This document shows positions 1 through 8,357 of a stretch of 64,000 nucleotides of DNA, in pieces. Location: positions 141,752 through 205,751 of the forward strand of contig DVKB01000034.1 in the NCBI GenBank assembly GCA_018716305.1, written 5' to 3'. This stretch comes from Candidatus Scatomonas merdigallinarum. Its GTDB lineage: Bacteria; Bacillota; Clostridia; Lachnospirales; Lachnospiraceae. A program made the position numbers and the translations under genes. The notes under the pieces are model-generated. The model was not told where the DNA came from. It did not search any database and worked only from the letters and a program-made list of their open reading frames with translations. Each line of letters opens with the position of its first letter. Position 1 is the first letter of the stretch.

Positions 1-411
1 TCCATCCGGAAGGCGCATCCGTTCCAGCATGGTGCTTCCTTTTTTCCATGCATCCTTTTTGCTGATTTTTTCATGGGTCCGGAGGTATTCCACAAATACA
101 TTTCCCACACGGCGGGTGGGATTCATCATAGCTCCGCTGTCCTGAAAAATCATGGAGATTTCCCTGCCTCGAAGAGCCCGCCATTGCCTTTCCGTATAAC
201 TAAGAAGAGATTTCCCGTTAAACACAATCTTCCCTCCCGTTACCTTTCCCGCCCCCGGCAGAAGCCCCATTACCGCGCGGATCACAGTTGTCTTTCCGCT
301 TCCGCTTTCTCCCACCAGCGCAAGGATCTGCCCCGGCATCATCTCCATGGAAAAATCTATAACCGTCGGTATATTTTTGTAGGACACCGTCAAATGATCA
401 ATTTTCAGCAT
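1..411 (-). CDS. ABC transporter ATP-binding protein, nickel/dipeptide type (partial)
   Basis: Cytoplasmic ATPase of a peptide/nickel-class ABC importer (DppD/NikD/OppD type), which powers the two permeases encoded just before it. The 137 visible residues contain Walker A GESGSGKTT (about residues 34-42) and the Q-loop MIFQDSG (Q about 90). The ABC signature and Walker B lie beyond the left edge of the window, so the 3' end is missing. The ATG overlaps the end of the upstream permease gene by 7 bp, which indicates translational coupling. The gene should be controlled by the cobalamin riboswitch at the head of the operon. The family is certain; the substrate is inferred from the riboswitch only. 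Confidence 0.9.
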   Translation of the reverse strand, partial: MLKIDHLTVSYKNIPTVIDFSMEMMPGQILALVGESGSGKTTVIRAVMGLLPGAGKVTGGKIVFNGKSLLSYTERQWRALRGREISMIFQDSGAMMNPTRRVGNVFVEYLRTHEKISKKDAWKKGSTMLERMRLPDG

Positions 412-1244
412 TTCCCTGCCTCCTGTTCATCCCTGGGATCCATAATATCCCGGAGAGAATCCCCCAGCATATTAAACACAACAACTACCAGAAAAATTGC
501 CAACCCGGGAAAGATCGTCATCCAGGGGGCGCTCTGTATCAATCCCCGCCCCTCGTTCAGCATATAGCCCCATTCCGGTGCGGGCGGCTTCGCGCCGAAT
601 CCCAGAAAAGACAAGGCTGCAAGTTCCAGCATCATACCGCCCACATCTGTGGCTGCTGTGATGACCAGAATAGGCAGCGAATTTGGCAGCATATACGCTT
701 TTATGATGTGAGAGGTTCTGGAGCCGGAGACGATGGCCGCGGACACGTAATCCCTGTCCCGGATTTTTAATACCAGGGATCTTGCCAGTCTGGCGTATTT
801 CGTCCAGCTGACAACGGTAATGGCAATCACTGCGTTTCTCATGCTGGATCCGATAATGCCTGCTACCGCAAGGGCCAGCACCAGGCCTGGGAAGGCCACC
901 ATCATATCTGCGATACGCATAAGGATCGCGTCCACAACGCCTCCAAAACAGCCGGCGATCACGCCCACGGCGGTGCCGATCAGAAAGACCAGAATCACCA
1001 CGCCAAAAGTGGACGTTAAAGAAGCGCGGGCTCCGTAAATCACCCTGACAAAAATATCTCTCCCCATTTTATCAGTTCCGAAAATATGTTCCCGGCTGGG
1101 AGCCTGCAGCGCATGGTCAATATTTCCGGTTAGGGGATCCGCGCCACCCGTGATCACCGGAGCAAAAACTGCTGTCAGAATGATGAGAACAGCCAGAACA
1201 GAAAAGATCATAAACTGCCTGTTTTTCAGAAAATCTTTTATCAT
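405..1244 (-). CDS. ABC transporter permease, DppC/NikC type
   Basis: Inner-membrane permease subunit of 279 aa, normal length for the DppC/NikC/OppC family. It has an N-terminal membrane segment (about 12-32), the family motif GTDKMGRDIFVRVIYGARAS (about 55-75), and the EAA-type ATPase-contact loop around SAAIVSGSRTSHIIKAYMLP. It pairs with the DppB-type permease 8 bp upstream and with the ATPase that overlaps its 3' end. The operon order is binding protein, B permease, C permease, ATPase. Cargo is probably a metal chelate or short peptide. The riboswitch points to cobalt or corrinoid metabolism, but nothing in this subunit decides that. Confidence 0.92.
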   Translation of the reverse strand: MIKDFLKNRQFMIFSVLAVLIILTAVFAPVITGGADPLTGNIDHALQAPSREHIFGTDKMGRDIFVRVIYGARASLTSTFGVVILVFLIGTAVGVIAGCFGGVVDAILMRIADMMVAFPGLVLALAVAGIIGSSMRNAVIAITVVSWTKYARLARSLVLKIRDRDYVSAAIVSGSRTSHIIKAYMLPNSLPILVITAATDVGGMMLELAALSFLGFGAKPPAPEWGYMLNEGRGLIQSAPWMTIFPGLAIFLVVVVFNMLGDSLRDIMDPRDEQEAGKC

Positions 1245-1252
1245 ACCTATTC

Positions 1253-2203
1253 TTATCTCCTCTTTATACGCATCCTGGGATCAATATATACATAGGAAGC
1301 GTCCACAATCAGATTGATCACCATATAAATCAATGCCATCCAGAGGACATAGCCCTGGATCAGATTATAGTCACTGGAGGTTATGGCGGACACGGCCAGA
1401 TTACCCAGACCCGGATAGGAAAAAATAACCTCCACCACCGATGTGCCTCCCAGGAGACTTCCCACAGAGAGTCCCAGCATGGTTACAAGAGGAAGCAGCG
1501 CATTAGGAAAGACATTTCCCCAGATAATCCGGCTTTTCTTGATCCCTCTTGCCTGGGCTCCGATTACGTAATCCTGGTTCAGTTCTTCCAGCACCGCGGC
1601 GCGCACCTGACGGGTATACTTGGAGGCCATGGCAATGGCCAGTGTCAAAGCCGGCAGGAACAAGCTCCTAAAATCACCGTCTGCGCTGATTACCGGAAAG
1701 ATCGTAAATTTTACACAAAATGCCAGCATCAGCAGAAGCGCCACCCAGAAATTCGGCATGGCGCAGCCTGCGAAAGTAAACCCTCTTGCCAGATAATCCA
1801 GCCAGGAATTTTTGTACAACGCCGAAAAAACCCCCAGAGGAACCGACAGAAGCAGCATCATCCCCAGGGCCATAGCCGCCAGACGCAGGGTTGGCCCTAT
1901 CCGTTCCAGCAGCAGTTCTGTCACAGGCTGGCGGAGGGAATAAGAGGTACCGAAATCACCGTGAAGGCAGTTTCCCAGCCAGCGGACATACTGTGTCAAA
2001 AACGGATCGTTCAGCCCCATCTCCTCCCGAGTCTGCTCCACAATCTCTTCGGAAGGCATCTGCCCCATGGAGATATACATGTTTTCCACCGGATCCCCGG
2101 GAGATAAGTATGTCAGAAAAAAAGTGATAAAGCTGATCCCCACCAGAACCACGACAATCTGCAGCAGCCTGGAGAGCAGCTGTTTTTTGCTCAATACGAT
2201 CAC
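1253..2203 (-). CDS. ABC transporter permease, DppB/NikB type
   Basis: Membrane permease subunit of 316 aa (DppB/NikB/OppB family), with a first transmembrane helix at about 10-30 and the conserved cytoplasmic loop EELNQDYVIGAQARGIKKS followed by NALLPLVTMLGLSVGSLLGG. The longest reading begins at a GTG (2203) only a few bases after the likely GAGG ribosome site. A TTG at 2194 gives better spacing and may be the real start. It sits 28 bp after the binding-protein gene and 8 bp before the partner permease. It should form the heterodimeric channel with that partner. Confidence 0.92.
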   Translation of the reverse strand: MIVLSKKQLLSRLLQIVVVLVGISFITFFLTYLSPGDPVENMYISMGQMPSEEIVEQTREEMGLNDPFLTQYVRWLGNCLHGDFGTSYSLRQPVTELLLERIGPTLRLAAMALGMMLLLSVPLGVFSALYKNSWLDYLARGFTFAGCAMPNFWVALLLMLAFCVKFTIFPVISADGDFRSLFLPALTLAIAMASKYTRQVRAAVLEELNQDYVIGAQARGIKKSRIIWGNVFPNALLPLVTMLGLSVGSLLGGTSVVEVIFSYPGLGNLAVSAITSSDYNLIQGYVLWMALIYMVINLIVDASYVYIDPRMRIKRR

Positions 2204-2231
2204 ACCTCATTTCATCAGGAAAATACCCGGA

Positions 2232-3821
2232 TCATTCTGCCGGAACAATTTCCGTAGTCAGCCAATAATAATCCGCTGTATGGATATGGGCATATCCTAC
2301 ACGCTCATTGGAATAAACCATGGAACTGTTATAGTAACCATCTACGATTACCAGGGCATCATCTATGATAATCTGCTGCATTTCCTTTACCAGTTCTTTT
2401 CTTCTCCCCGGATCCAGTTCATTCTGCAGAGATTCATACAACTGGTCATATTCCGGATTGGAATACCCGCAGTAAGTAGTTTCGGAGTACCAGTTGCCGA
2501 GATACTCCAGCGGATCGCCGGTTCCCACAGTGGTCCAGTTATTATTGTTCAGATCATAATCTCCCGCAGCCAATTTGCTCCACTGATCGTCGGAACTTCC
2601 GTATTCAGCTGTGACTCCGATGCCGATTTCCGCCAGGTACTGGGTATGCGCGTCTGAGAAATCATTTAACAGACGATTTTCGTAGGAAACATAGCGAAGA
2701 TTAATATTCTGCCCCTCCAGTTCCCGGATACCGTCCCCATCGGTATCTATAATTCCCGCATTGTCCAGCAGTTCCCTGGCCCCTTCCGGATCATAGGCAT
2801 AGGGATCTGTCAGTTCCTCATAGCCGTAATCCAGATTGGAAGGCAGTACGGAAATACCGGCTGTATACAGGCCGCCGATGGTTTTGGATGCGCAGATCTG
2901 GTCTTTATCAATCGCCATGAGGATCGCCTGGCGGAGGGTATCGTTGGCTAAAACCCCGTCCAGGTTCATCCAGCTGAATCCGCAGCGCACGCCGGTGGCG
3001 ATATCCACGGTAAAGTCAGGATTCTCCTGAAAATCCTGAATGTCGGAAACATTGGTGATGTTTTCCACCAGATCTACCTGGCCGCTCTGCAGGGCCATGG
3101 TCTTTGCGGAGGCATCTCCCATGAAAAGAATATTCACTTTCTCATAGGGAACTTCTTCATAATAATTGGGATTGGCTGCCATCTCGTAACCGACTCCCAC
3201 GCCCTCAAACTGGCTTACCATATAGGGGCCGGTTCCGATGACCCCATTCATGAAATCCTCTGTATGTTCTATATCAACCACCGCCATGACCGGATAAGCC
3301 AGCTGCCCCGGCAGGTCATTGTACGGCTGACTTGTAAGGATCGTCAGTGTATTTGCCTGGTCATCCGCTGTGATTTCCGCTTCAAACTCCAGATATTTTT
3401 CCGCGTTGGCCGAAGACTCTTCGGATACTTCTCTCAGATATTCAAAGCATTCCTTTACCTTTGAAGGGGTTACCTGACAGCCGTCCGAAAAATAAATATC
3501 GTCTCTCAGGGTAATCACCCATTTGGTATGCTCCTCATTTACTGTATAGCTTTCAGCCAGCCATGGCTCCGTATTCATTTCATCATCGAACCGGAAAAGA
3601 GCCTCCGTAATACCATAGCGCATGGCATTCCAGGCGCCGTTGGGCGTCAGAGAAAAATTCAGGGAGCCGTCATCGTACATCTGGCATCCGAAATTTAAAA
3701 CCTTTTCTTCCCCGGCATGTGATTCCGCAGTTTTGGAGTTATCCGAACGGCTGCATCCGGAGAGCAGGAAAAGCGCGCTAATAGCTGCCATTCCAAAAAC
3801 AAGATACTTTCTGGGCTTCAT
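2232..3821 (-). CDS. ABC transporter substrate-binding lipoprotein, nickel/peptide (SBP_bac_5) family
   Basis: Extracellular solute receptor of 529 aa for the adjoining permeases. It starts MKPRKYLVFGMAAI with a lipobox LFLLSGC, so it should be lipid-anchored on the outer face of the membrane. Family-5 hallmarks are visible: RYGITEALFRFDDEMNTEPWLAESY near the N-terminus, LTILTSQPYNDLPGQL, TGPYMVSQFEGVG, and the calcium-loop-like DTDGDGIRELEG. The start at 3821 was chosen over a longer in-frame reading because GAGAGG lies just upstream and the signal peptide begins there. It is the first gene after the cobalamin riboswitch and its terminator. It is paralogous to the binding protein at 11832-13400. 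Ligand unknown; a cobalt chelate or corrinoid precursor is the inference. Confidence 0.92.
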   Translation of the reverse strand: MKPRKYLVFGMAAISALFLLSGCSRSDNSKTAESHAGEEKVLNFGCQMYDDGSLNFSLTPNGAWNAMRYGITEALFRFDDEMNTEPWLAESYTVNEEHTKWVITLRDDIYFSDGCQVTPSKVKECFEYLREVSEESSANAEKYLEFEAEITADDQANTLTILTSQPYNDLPGQLAYPVMAVVDIEHTEDFMNGVIGTGPYMVSQFEGVGVGYEMAANPNYYEEVPYEKVNILFMGDASAKTMALQSGQVDLVENITNVSDIQDFQENPDFTVDIATGVRCGFSWMNLDGVLANDTLRQAILMAIDKDQICASKTIGGLYTAGISVLPSNLDYGYEELTDPYAYDPEGARELLDNAGIIDTDGDGIRELEGQNINLRYVSYENRLLNDFSDAHTQYLAEIGIGVTAEYGSSDDQWSKLAAGDYDLNNNNWTTVGTGDPLEYLGNWYSETTYCGYSNPEYDQLYESLQNELDPGRRKELVKEMQQIIIDDALVIVDGYYNSSMVYSNERVGYAHIHTADYYWLTTEIVPAE

Positions 3822-3856
3822 TTTTTCTTCCTCTCTTTGCTGTTTGTTACAAAGCC

Positions 3857-3888
3857 AAAAAAAAGATCTGATGCTCCCGCACCAGATC
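3857..3888 (-). terminator. Intrinsic terminator of the cobalamin riboswitch
   Basis: On the minus strand, a 10-bp stem (GATCTGGTGC / GCATCAGATC, one G-T pair) with a GGGA loop is followed by a run of eight T. It lies between the B12 aptamer and the binding-protein gene, the position expected of an expression platform that stops transcription when cobalamin is bound. Confidence 0.85.
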
Positions 3889-3989
3889 GGATCCTCTTTT
3901 CCACACAAAAAATGCTCGATTGCCTGCTTTTAAACAAAACAACGAATCGTATAGAATAAAGATTTCTCGTCCTCCGCAAGAACCTTTGA

Positions 3990-4178
3990 CAGAAAATAAG
4001 CAGGTCTCCTGGCTTAAGCATTCTTGTCCTCGGCGCCTTCCCAGGGGATTTCCCCAGTGGCATTCTGCCTTGGACCAGCTATTACAGTGACGGGATCGCT
4101 CCGGATTTTCACCGGATTCCCTTTTAATCAGAACAGCTCTGAACTTATTTCTCACGGCTTAACTGCCGGCTTTGTACC
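3990..4178 (-). ncRNA. Cobalamin (B12) riboswitch
   Basis: Aptamer on the minus strand upstream of the binding-protein/permease operon. Visible conserved parts, in order: AAAGGGAATCCGGTGAAAAT then CCGGAGCGATCCCGTCACTG, then TGCCACTGGGG, and the B12 box AAGCCAGGAGACCTGC at 4015-4000. These are the signature blocks of the cobalamin class. The intrinsic terminator at 3857-3888 makes it a likely transcriptional OFF switch: high cobalamin should shut the ABC operon. Boundaries are approximate. Confidence 0.93.
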
Positions 4179-4183
4179 GGTCT

Positions 4184-4212
4184 ATTATAGCATCGGCCTT
4201 ATGCCGCGTCCA
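4184..4212 (-). promoter_or_regulatory. Probable promoter of the riboswitch-controlled ABC operon
   Basis: On the minus strand, a perfect -10 TATAAT (4189-4184) with an extended TGC in front and a weak -35 TGGACG (4212-4207) at 17-bp spacing. Transcription would start just ahead of the B12 aptamer. Confidence 0.6.
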
Positions 4213-4264
4213 GAATTTTTTCGGATCGTTATATTACAATTTGTTATGTCAAACCTCTCCCGCA

Positions 4265-5430
4265 TTACGCTCTTTTTCTGACCCTCCGCACCAGCAGCGC
4301 CAGTGCCAGAACAGCCGCCGCAAAAAGCAGCTGCCACGCGCAGCCCTCCAGCAGACGCTGCTTCAGCGCCCCGGCAAGCTCCGAATGTGTCCCCAGGATC
4401 CCGTTATTTTCTTCATACCAGTAAACAGGCAGAAACCGGATGACGTTCCGCACGCCGGGACTCAGCAGGGACACCGGGATAAACACGCCGCCCAGAAAAC
4501 TCATGCCCAGAGCCAGGACATTCGCCAGCCCGTTGACGCCGTTGGCGCTTCCCGCCAGATGCACTACCAGAAAGGCGACGGACAGCCCCACCAGCACCAT
4601 GGAGGCCACGTTCAGGGCGTACCAGCCCAGATGCGGCTCCGATGGGAGCCCGCCCGGATTCATCAGCCACACCATCAGGAAGCTGGCACAGAAGAACGCC
4701 GCGCCGATCACCGCAAAGGCCAGCAGCATTTCCAGAAGGCGGCGGGACGCGCTGACCGCCGAGGCCCGCAGCCTCCTCCGGATCTCCGGGCGCTGATAAT
4801 CCAGCATGACAAAGCCGATCACATAGCAGGACAGCGCCATGAGGATATAGGGCAGATACTGAAACGTTCCCGCCACCCTGCTCATCTTTGTATTGCCGGA
4901 AAGCAGGGAGACAGCTGTCTCTTCTCCCGAAACCGCTTCCATGTGCTCCGCCGCCTCTTCCGCTGTGAAACCGGCCTGCAGGTACAGGGCCGCGCTTGAG
5001 AGCCACCCCTCCGCCAGCTCCCTGACGTAATAGCTCTGACCGGAGCCTGGCCGTCCTGTTCCCTCCAGCACGTCCCCGGCGTCCGCGCCGTTTTTCGCCG
5101 CCTCCAGAAGCCGCTCCTCAAAGCCTTCCGGAATCACCAGCACATACTGGATATTGCCGTAATACAGCTCTTCCTGCAGCCGGGACTGCTCGTCAGGGAG
5201 CTCCTTCACGTCCTGCGTCCGCTTCAGGTAGCCGGTCAGGGCGGCTGACAGCATGCTCCCGTCCCGGTCCACCACCGTCAGCGCCACCGTTTCCGTCTCA
5301 TAGGCATTCCCCGCCCCGTTTTCCATGGAACGGGTCATCAGCATCCCCAGCACCAGGAAAATAGCCAGATAGAGCAGGATCACCGCTTTCTGGCGGAGCG
5401 CCCCAGAAGATAACCCTTAAAGACTGTCAT
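4265..5430 (-). pseudogene. ABC-2 type transporter permease, frameshifted near the N-terminus
   Basis: Integral membrane subunit of an ABC-2 exporter. The intact reading (372 aa from 5383) has a first helix ILLYLAIFLVLGMLM, a large extracellular loop, and five C-terminal helices including YLPYILMALSCYVIGFVMLDY and FLGGVFIPVSLL. The natural start is an ATG at 5430 overlapping the previous gene's stop: MTVFKGYLLG, then a stop. Adding one G to the G4 run (5404-5401) restores MTVFKGYLLGALRQKAVILL, an excellent match to the family's N-terminus. So a single-base deletion, or a sequencing error, splits the gene. An internal restart at 5383 could still yield a nearly complete protein. The partner permease and ATPase are missing; only the partner's tail survives, in the gene just upstream. 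Confidence 0.75.
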
Positions 5431-7183
5431 AGCGCCCCCTCCTTGTCATGAGCCAGGAACCCAGCAGAAAGATCAGACTTTCCGCCCCCATCAGAAGCAG
5501 GTTCATCCCCAGTCTCCCCATGTCGTCATAAACAGCGATGCAGTAGAAGGAATCGGCAATCAGAGCAGCCGGATTGATCCGGTTAATCATGGGCGCATGC
5601 TTTTCCACCAGATCCTTCATGCCGCTGATCATCAGTCCGGCCAGGAACGCGCAGAAGATGGATGAGCCGATCAGAACCGCCGTTTTCATATTCTGGCTCC
5701 ATTTCCCGTTGCCTGCCAACCAACCAGCTTTAGACTTCAACCAGAACTGAAGCTCGTTATAATTTGTATTGTAGTCCGTCAAGAGTATTCCCGTATTCGG
5801 TAAAAGGAAATATTTCTCCGGGCTCATTGAATCCACATATTCTTTTAACGCGCAAAAACTCTGTACCAGCTCATCCGTAATTTCCGGCTCTTCCGGCTCT
5901 GTTGTCTGCGCGTCCTCCACCGTCACTGTCACGCTGCCCGAGACCGCCGTATCGGAAACACTTGTCGCACTGATCGTTGCCGTTCCGGCTTTCAGAGCGG
6001 TTACATTTCCATCTTCGTCAACAATGGCGATCTCTTCACTGTCCGAGCTCCACGTTACGGATTGATCCGCATTTTCCGGCGAAACATCCGCAGTAAATTT
6101 TGAAGTTTCGCCCACTTCCATGGATTTTGCGCCTGACACCATAACCGACTCCGGCACAACTGCGGTTTCTCCAACCGGAGTCAGATAATCCCAGTAAAAA
6201 CCAAGAAACGCACTCTGAATCGTGCTTCCCATTCCGCCTGCTCCGACTCTGATATATACAACCGGATCGTCGTCTGGTGGCGTAAACGTCATGGTTTCAA
6301 TAGCATCTATTATCATAGTTCCGAAACTGAAATCCTGTATATATTGATATTCCGCTCCGTCCTGCGGTTCGCTCGGAAGACCGCCTTTGGCGTTCGTGTC
6401 CGTCTGCCACTCCTCTTTACTATCGTACCACTGGAACAGATAGCACCCCGCCACGTTCGCACTCCAATGGAGTGAAACGTAAACCTGCCCGTCTTTTACT
6501 TCTACATCGGCGGTATTCATCATCGTTGTTCCATCTATCCCGTCAAACGTCACGTTTCCCATCGACGTATGGGCAATGATATAATTCCCGTTTTCGTCTG
6601 TTTCAAATGCAGCCTCCGGAAGTGAGAACGCGAAATTATTCGGATTCATAAACAGCCTGAACGGAACCTGATATGTTCCATCTTGAAGATCATCAGGAAG
6701 ACTTGCCGTAGGCACGTAATAATATGGATCCGCGTCATCCTCCAGATAAAACGTATAGTTTATATCTGTTATGTCCGCATTCTCAGCCATCATCTCTATC
6801 CCGTTAGAGGAATCCACCTCTGTATAAGTCGCGTTGTATGCGCCTTCTTGTTCTTCTGTCAATGTTTCTCCAGAAGCCTCTGTATCAGTCTCGTTTCCGT
6901 CATTTTCTTCTGCCGAAGAGTTGTTGTCCGATGTTTCCGCTGTTGTTCCTGCGCTCTCGCCCGCAGTTTCGCTAGCTCCCTCATCTGGGATATTGCTATC
7001 TGGTGTTTCCTCTGTTGTCTCCATAGTCTCGTCAGTCCCTTCAGCCGATGAACTGCCGTCCTGTGTTTCCGCTATCGTCTCTGTATTTACGTCCGAGGCC
7101 AGAACTGACAGCGGTTGAGCTGCCGCCATTGATACGCTAAGAAGCGTGCACAGCCCGTATTTCATCAATTTCTTTTTTTTCAT
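5417..7183 (-). CDS. Secreted Ig-like (Big_2) protein fused in frame to the tail of an ABC-2 permease
   Basis: Chimeric 588-aa protein. Residues 1-30 are a signal peptide (MKKKKLMKYGLCTLLSVSMA, cleavage after VLAS). About 31-125 is a Thr/Glu/Ser-rich linker. About 130-340 is an unrecognised beta-rich extracellular domain. About 345-425 is a bacterial Ig-like Big_2 domain (TVTWSSDSEEIAIVDEDGN, VTALKAGTATISA). From about residue 487 the sequence changes to SQNMKTAVLIGSSIFCAFLA and ...MKDLVEKHAPMINRINPAAL..., ending RRGRYDSL; this is the C-terminus of an ABC-2 permease with two membrane segments. Base composition also shifts near 5700-5740, AT-richer on the surface-protein side. The permease tail is followed directly by the second ABC-2 permease. 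A recombination that replaced the exporter ATPase and most of permease 1 explains this best; misassembly is the alternative. Confidence 0.8.
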   Translation of the reverse strand: MKKKKLMKYGLCTLLSVSMAAAQPLSVLASDVNTETIAETQDGSSSAEGTDETMETTEETPDSNIPDEGASETAGESAGTTAETSDNNSSAEENDGNETDTEASGETLTEEQEGAYNATYTEVDSSNGIEMMAENADITDINYTFYLEDDADPYYYVPTASLPDDLQDGTYQVPFRLFMNPNNFAFSLPEAAFETDENGNYIIAHTSMGNVTFDGIDGTTMMNTADVEVKDGQVYVSLHWSANVAGCYLFQWYDSKEEWQTDTNAKGGLPSEPQDGAEYQYIQDFSFGTMIIDAIETMTFTPPDDDPVVYIRVGAGGMGSTIQSAFLGFYWDYLTPVGETAVVPESVMVSGAKSMEVGETSKFTADVSPENADQSVTWSSDSEEIAIVDEDGNVTALKAGTATISATSVSDTAVSGSVTVTVEDAQTTEPEEPEITDELVQSFCALKEYVDSMSPEKYFLLPNTGILLTDYNTNYNELQFWLKSKAGWLAGNGKWSQNMKTAVLIGSSIFCAFLAGLMISGMKDLVEKHAPMINRINPAALIADSFYCIAVYDDMGRLGMNLLLMGAESLIFLLGSWLMTRRGRYDSL

Positions 7184-7215
7184 AACGATCCACTTTCTTC
7201 AAACAAATTTGAATC

Positions 7216-7248
7216 GGATTCCCGCGCAAAACTGCGGGAATCCTTTTT
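7216..7248. terminator. Hairpin between the two secreted-protein genes
   Basis: A perfect 10-bp stem (GGATTCCCGC / GCGGGAATCC) with an 8-nt loop. A T5 tract follows on the plus strand only, so as an intrinsic terminator it would work better against plus-strand transcripts. For the minus-strand genes it may act as a 3' stabilising stem-loop. Confidence 0.5.
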
Positions 7249-7274
7249 CCTGAAAATCGAGATCCTTTCCTGAC

Positions 7275-7982
7275 TTAGTCGGCTACGTTAAATCCATAGT
7301 AAGCAGTCGGATTTTTCATAGCATCCGGAAGGAGACTTATGATCCAGTTTGGAAGTCCCGTAATGTTTGTTGCAAACTCTATCAGAAGCATATTGTCCAT
7401 AGAACCCGCGTTATCTGTCGAACCATCTTCGAACTGCATTCCCTGAGCACCGTTCTCCAACGTAACCGTCAAAACATTACCATCTGCACTTGCCGCCGCC
7501 GCTTTCTCTTCACCATTTAAATAGTAATGGACGGTTGCGCCGCTCAATGTTCCAGATGCGGTAATTCCCATGAACGTATAACTTATGGACTGCGTTTCAA
7601 TCATCAGCGTAATAGTACCGTCATTGTTGACTGTAACATTTGAAATGTCAGAATTCTGCACGATTCCCCCATCTGACATGGAAATGCCCTCATTATCTGC
7701 CTTGTAAGAATGATGTGCTGAGATTTTTGCTGTTCCCGACGTATATACGCCGTCTTTTCCAAGTGTTCCGAGATCAAATTCATCTTCTATCGCAGCTTTT
7801 GTATCGTTTGCTGCCCTGACCTCGCTCTGGATTTTCACATCAGATTCTATAGCTTCCTGAATTTCCATAACCTGATGCGCTGTCGGCTCAACCGAAACAG
7901 TCTCCGCCGCCATTACCGGCACAACGCCCGTGCTTAACATCGTCGCTGCTGCCAAAACTGCTGCTAATTTCTTGAACTTCAT
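7275..7982 (-). CDS. Small secreted protein of unknown function
   Basis: Protein of 235 aa with a clear signal peptide (MKFKKLAAVLAAATMLSTGV, cleavage after VMAA) and no membrane anchor or sorting motif. The mature part is beta-strand-rich and alternates with Gly/Asn turns: DGVYTSGTAKISAHHSYKAD, TITLMIETQSISYTFMGI, ASGTLSGATVHYYLNG. This pattern loosely recalls NEAT-type haem-binding folds, but no decisive motif is visible and I do not assign it. It has a strong ribosome site (AAAGGAGGG). A DtxR-box-like palindrome lies about 30 bp upstream of the start codon, so iron or manganese control is plausible. It is AT-richer than the flanking core genes. Confidence 0.75.
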   Translation of the reverse strand: MKFKKLAAVLAAATMLSTGVVPVMAAETVSVEPTAHQVMEIQEAIESDVKIQSEVRAANDTKAAIEDEFDLGTLGKDGVYTSGTAKISAHHSYKADNEGISMSDGGIVQNSDISNVTVNNDGTITLMIETQSISYTFMGITASGTLSGATVHYYLNGEEKAAAASADGNVLTVTLENGAQGMQFEDGSTDNAGSMDNMLLIEFATNITGLPNWIISLLPDAMKNPTAYYGFNVAD

Positions 7983-8013
7983 AATCAGGCCCTCCTTTGA
8001 TATTTATATATTT

Positions 8014-8035
8014 GATTAGTTTTTACTAACTAATC
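8014..8035. promoter_or_regulatory. Palindromic operator, DtxR-box-like
   Basis: Perfect 8-bp inverted repeat GATTAGTT-6-AACTAATC; on the minus strand it contains TTAGTTAGTAAAAACTAA. The layout resembles DtxR/IdeR boxes (TTAGGTTAG..CTAACCTAA). It sits in the promoter region of the 7275-7982 gene, and a DtxR-like regulator is encoded at 8590-9414. A half-copy (TTTACTAACTAA) recurs near 8163-8176. Confidence 0.5.
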
Positions 8036-8114
8036 TGTTTTAGAAAAGGAAAGCAATCAGGCCTTCCACAACACGATTTTATCAGATAATCACAGGATAG
8101 CAAGCTGTTTTTTT

Positions 8115-8132
8115 GTTACTCCCACCGTAACA
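8115..8132. repeat. Direct repeat copy 1 with internal dyad (operator-like)
   Basis: GTTACTCCCACCGTAACA, itself a dyad GTTAC-7-GTAAC. An identical copy lies at 8217-8234, 102 bp away. Both copies are preceded by AAGCTG(C/T)TTT-type sequence and lie in the 375-bp gap between divergent genes. Confidence 0.7.
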
Positions 8133-8216
8133 AAACGGCTGTTTTTCATTTCTTGTATTAGGCTTTACTAACTAAAATCCCTTAAAACAAGCTGCTTTTC
8201 GGCTTTTACCAGTGAT

Positions 8217-8234
8217 GTTACTCCCACCGTAACA
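8217..8234. repeat. Direct repeat copy 2 with internal dyad (operator-like)
   Basis: Exact second copy of GTTACTCCCACCGTAACA. With copy 1 it frames a duplicated block that also includes an ACTAACTAA motif. Likely a regulator site used for both divergent genes; the regulator is unknown. Confidence 0.7.
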
Positions 8235-8357
8235 GAAATTTATATTTTTTCAGAATCTGGGGATTTTCGGTGTGCCTGAAAGCTTTTCTTGCTTTTTCGT
8301 CCTATTTTCGCTATACTTCAGTTAGTGTGCATTAACCGAAAAGTGAGGAAACTGTCT

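Noticed and set aside
7275..7982. Assigning a NEAT haem-binding domain to the small secreted protein
   Set aside because: Only a loose strand pattern; the Tyr-rich haem motif cannot be identified with confidence.
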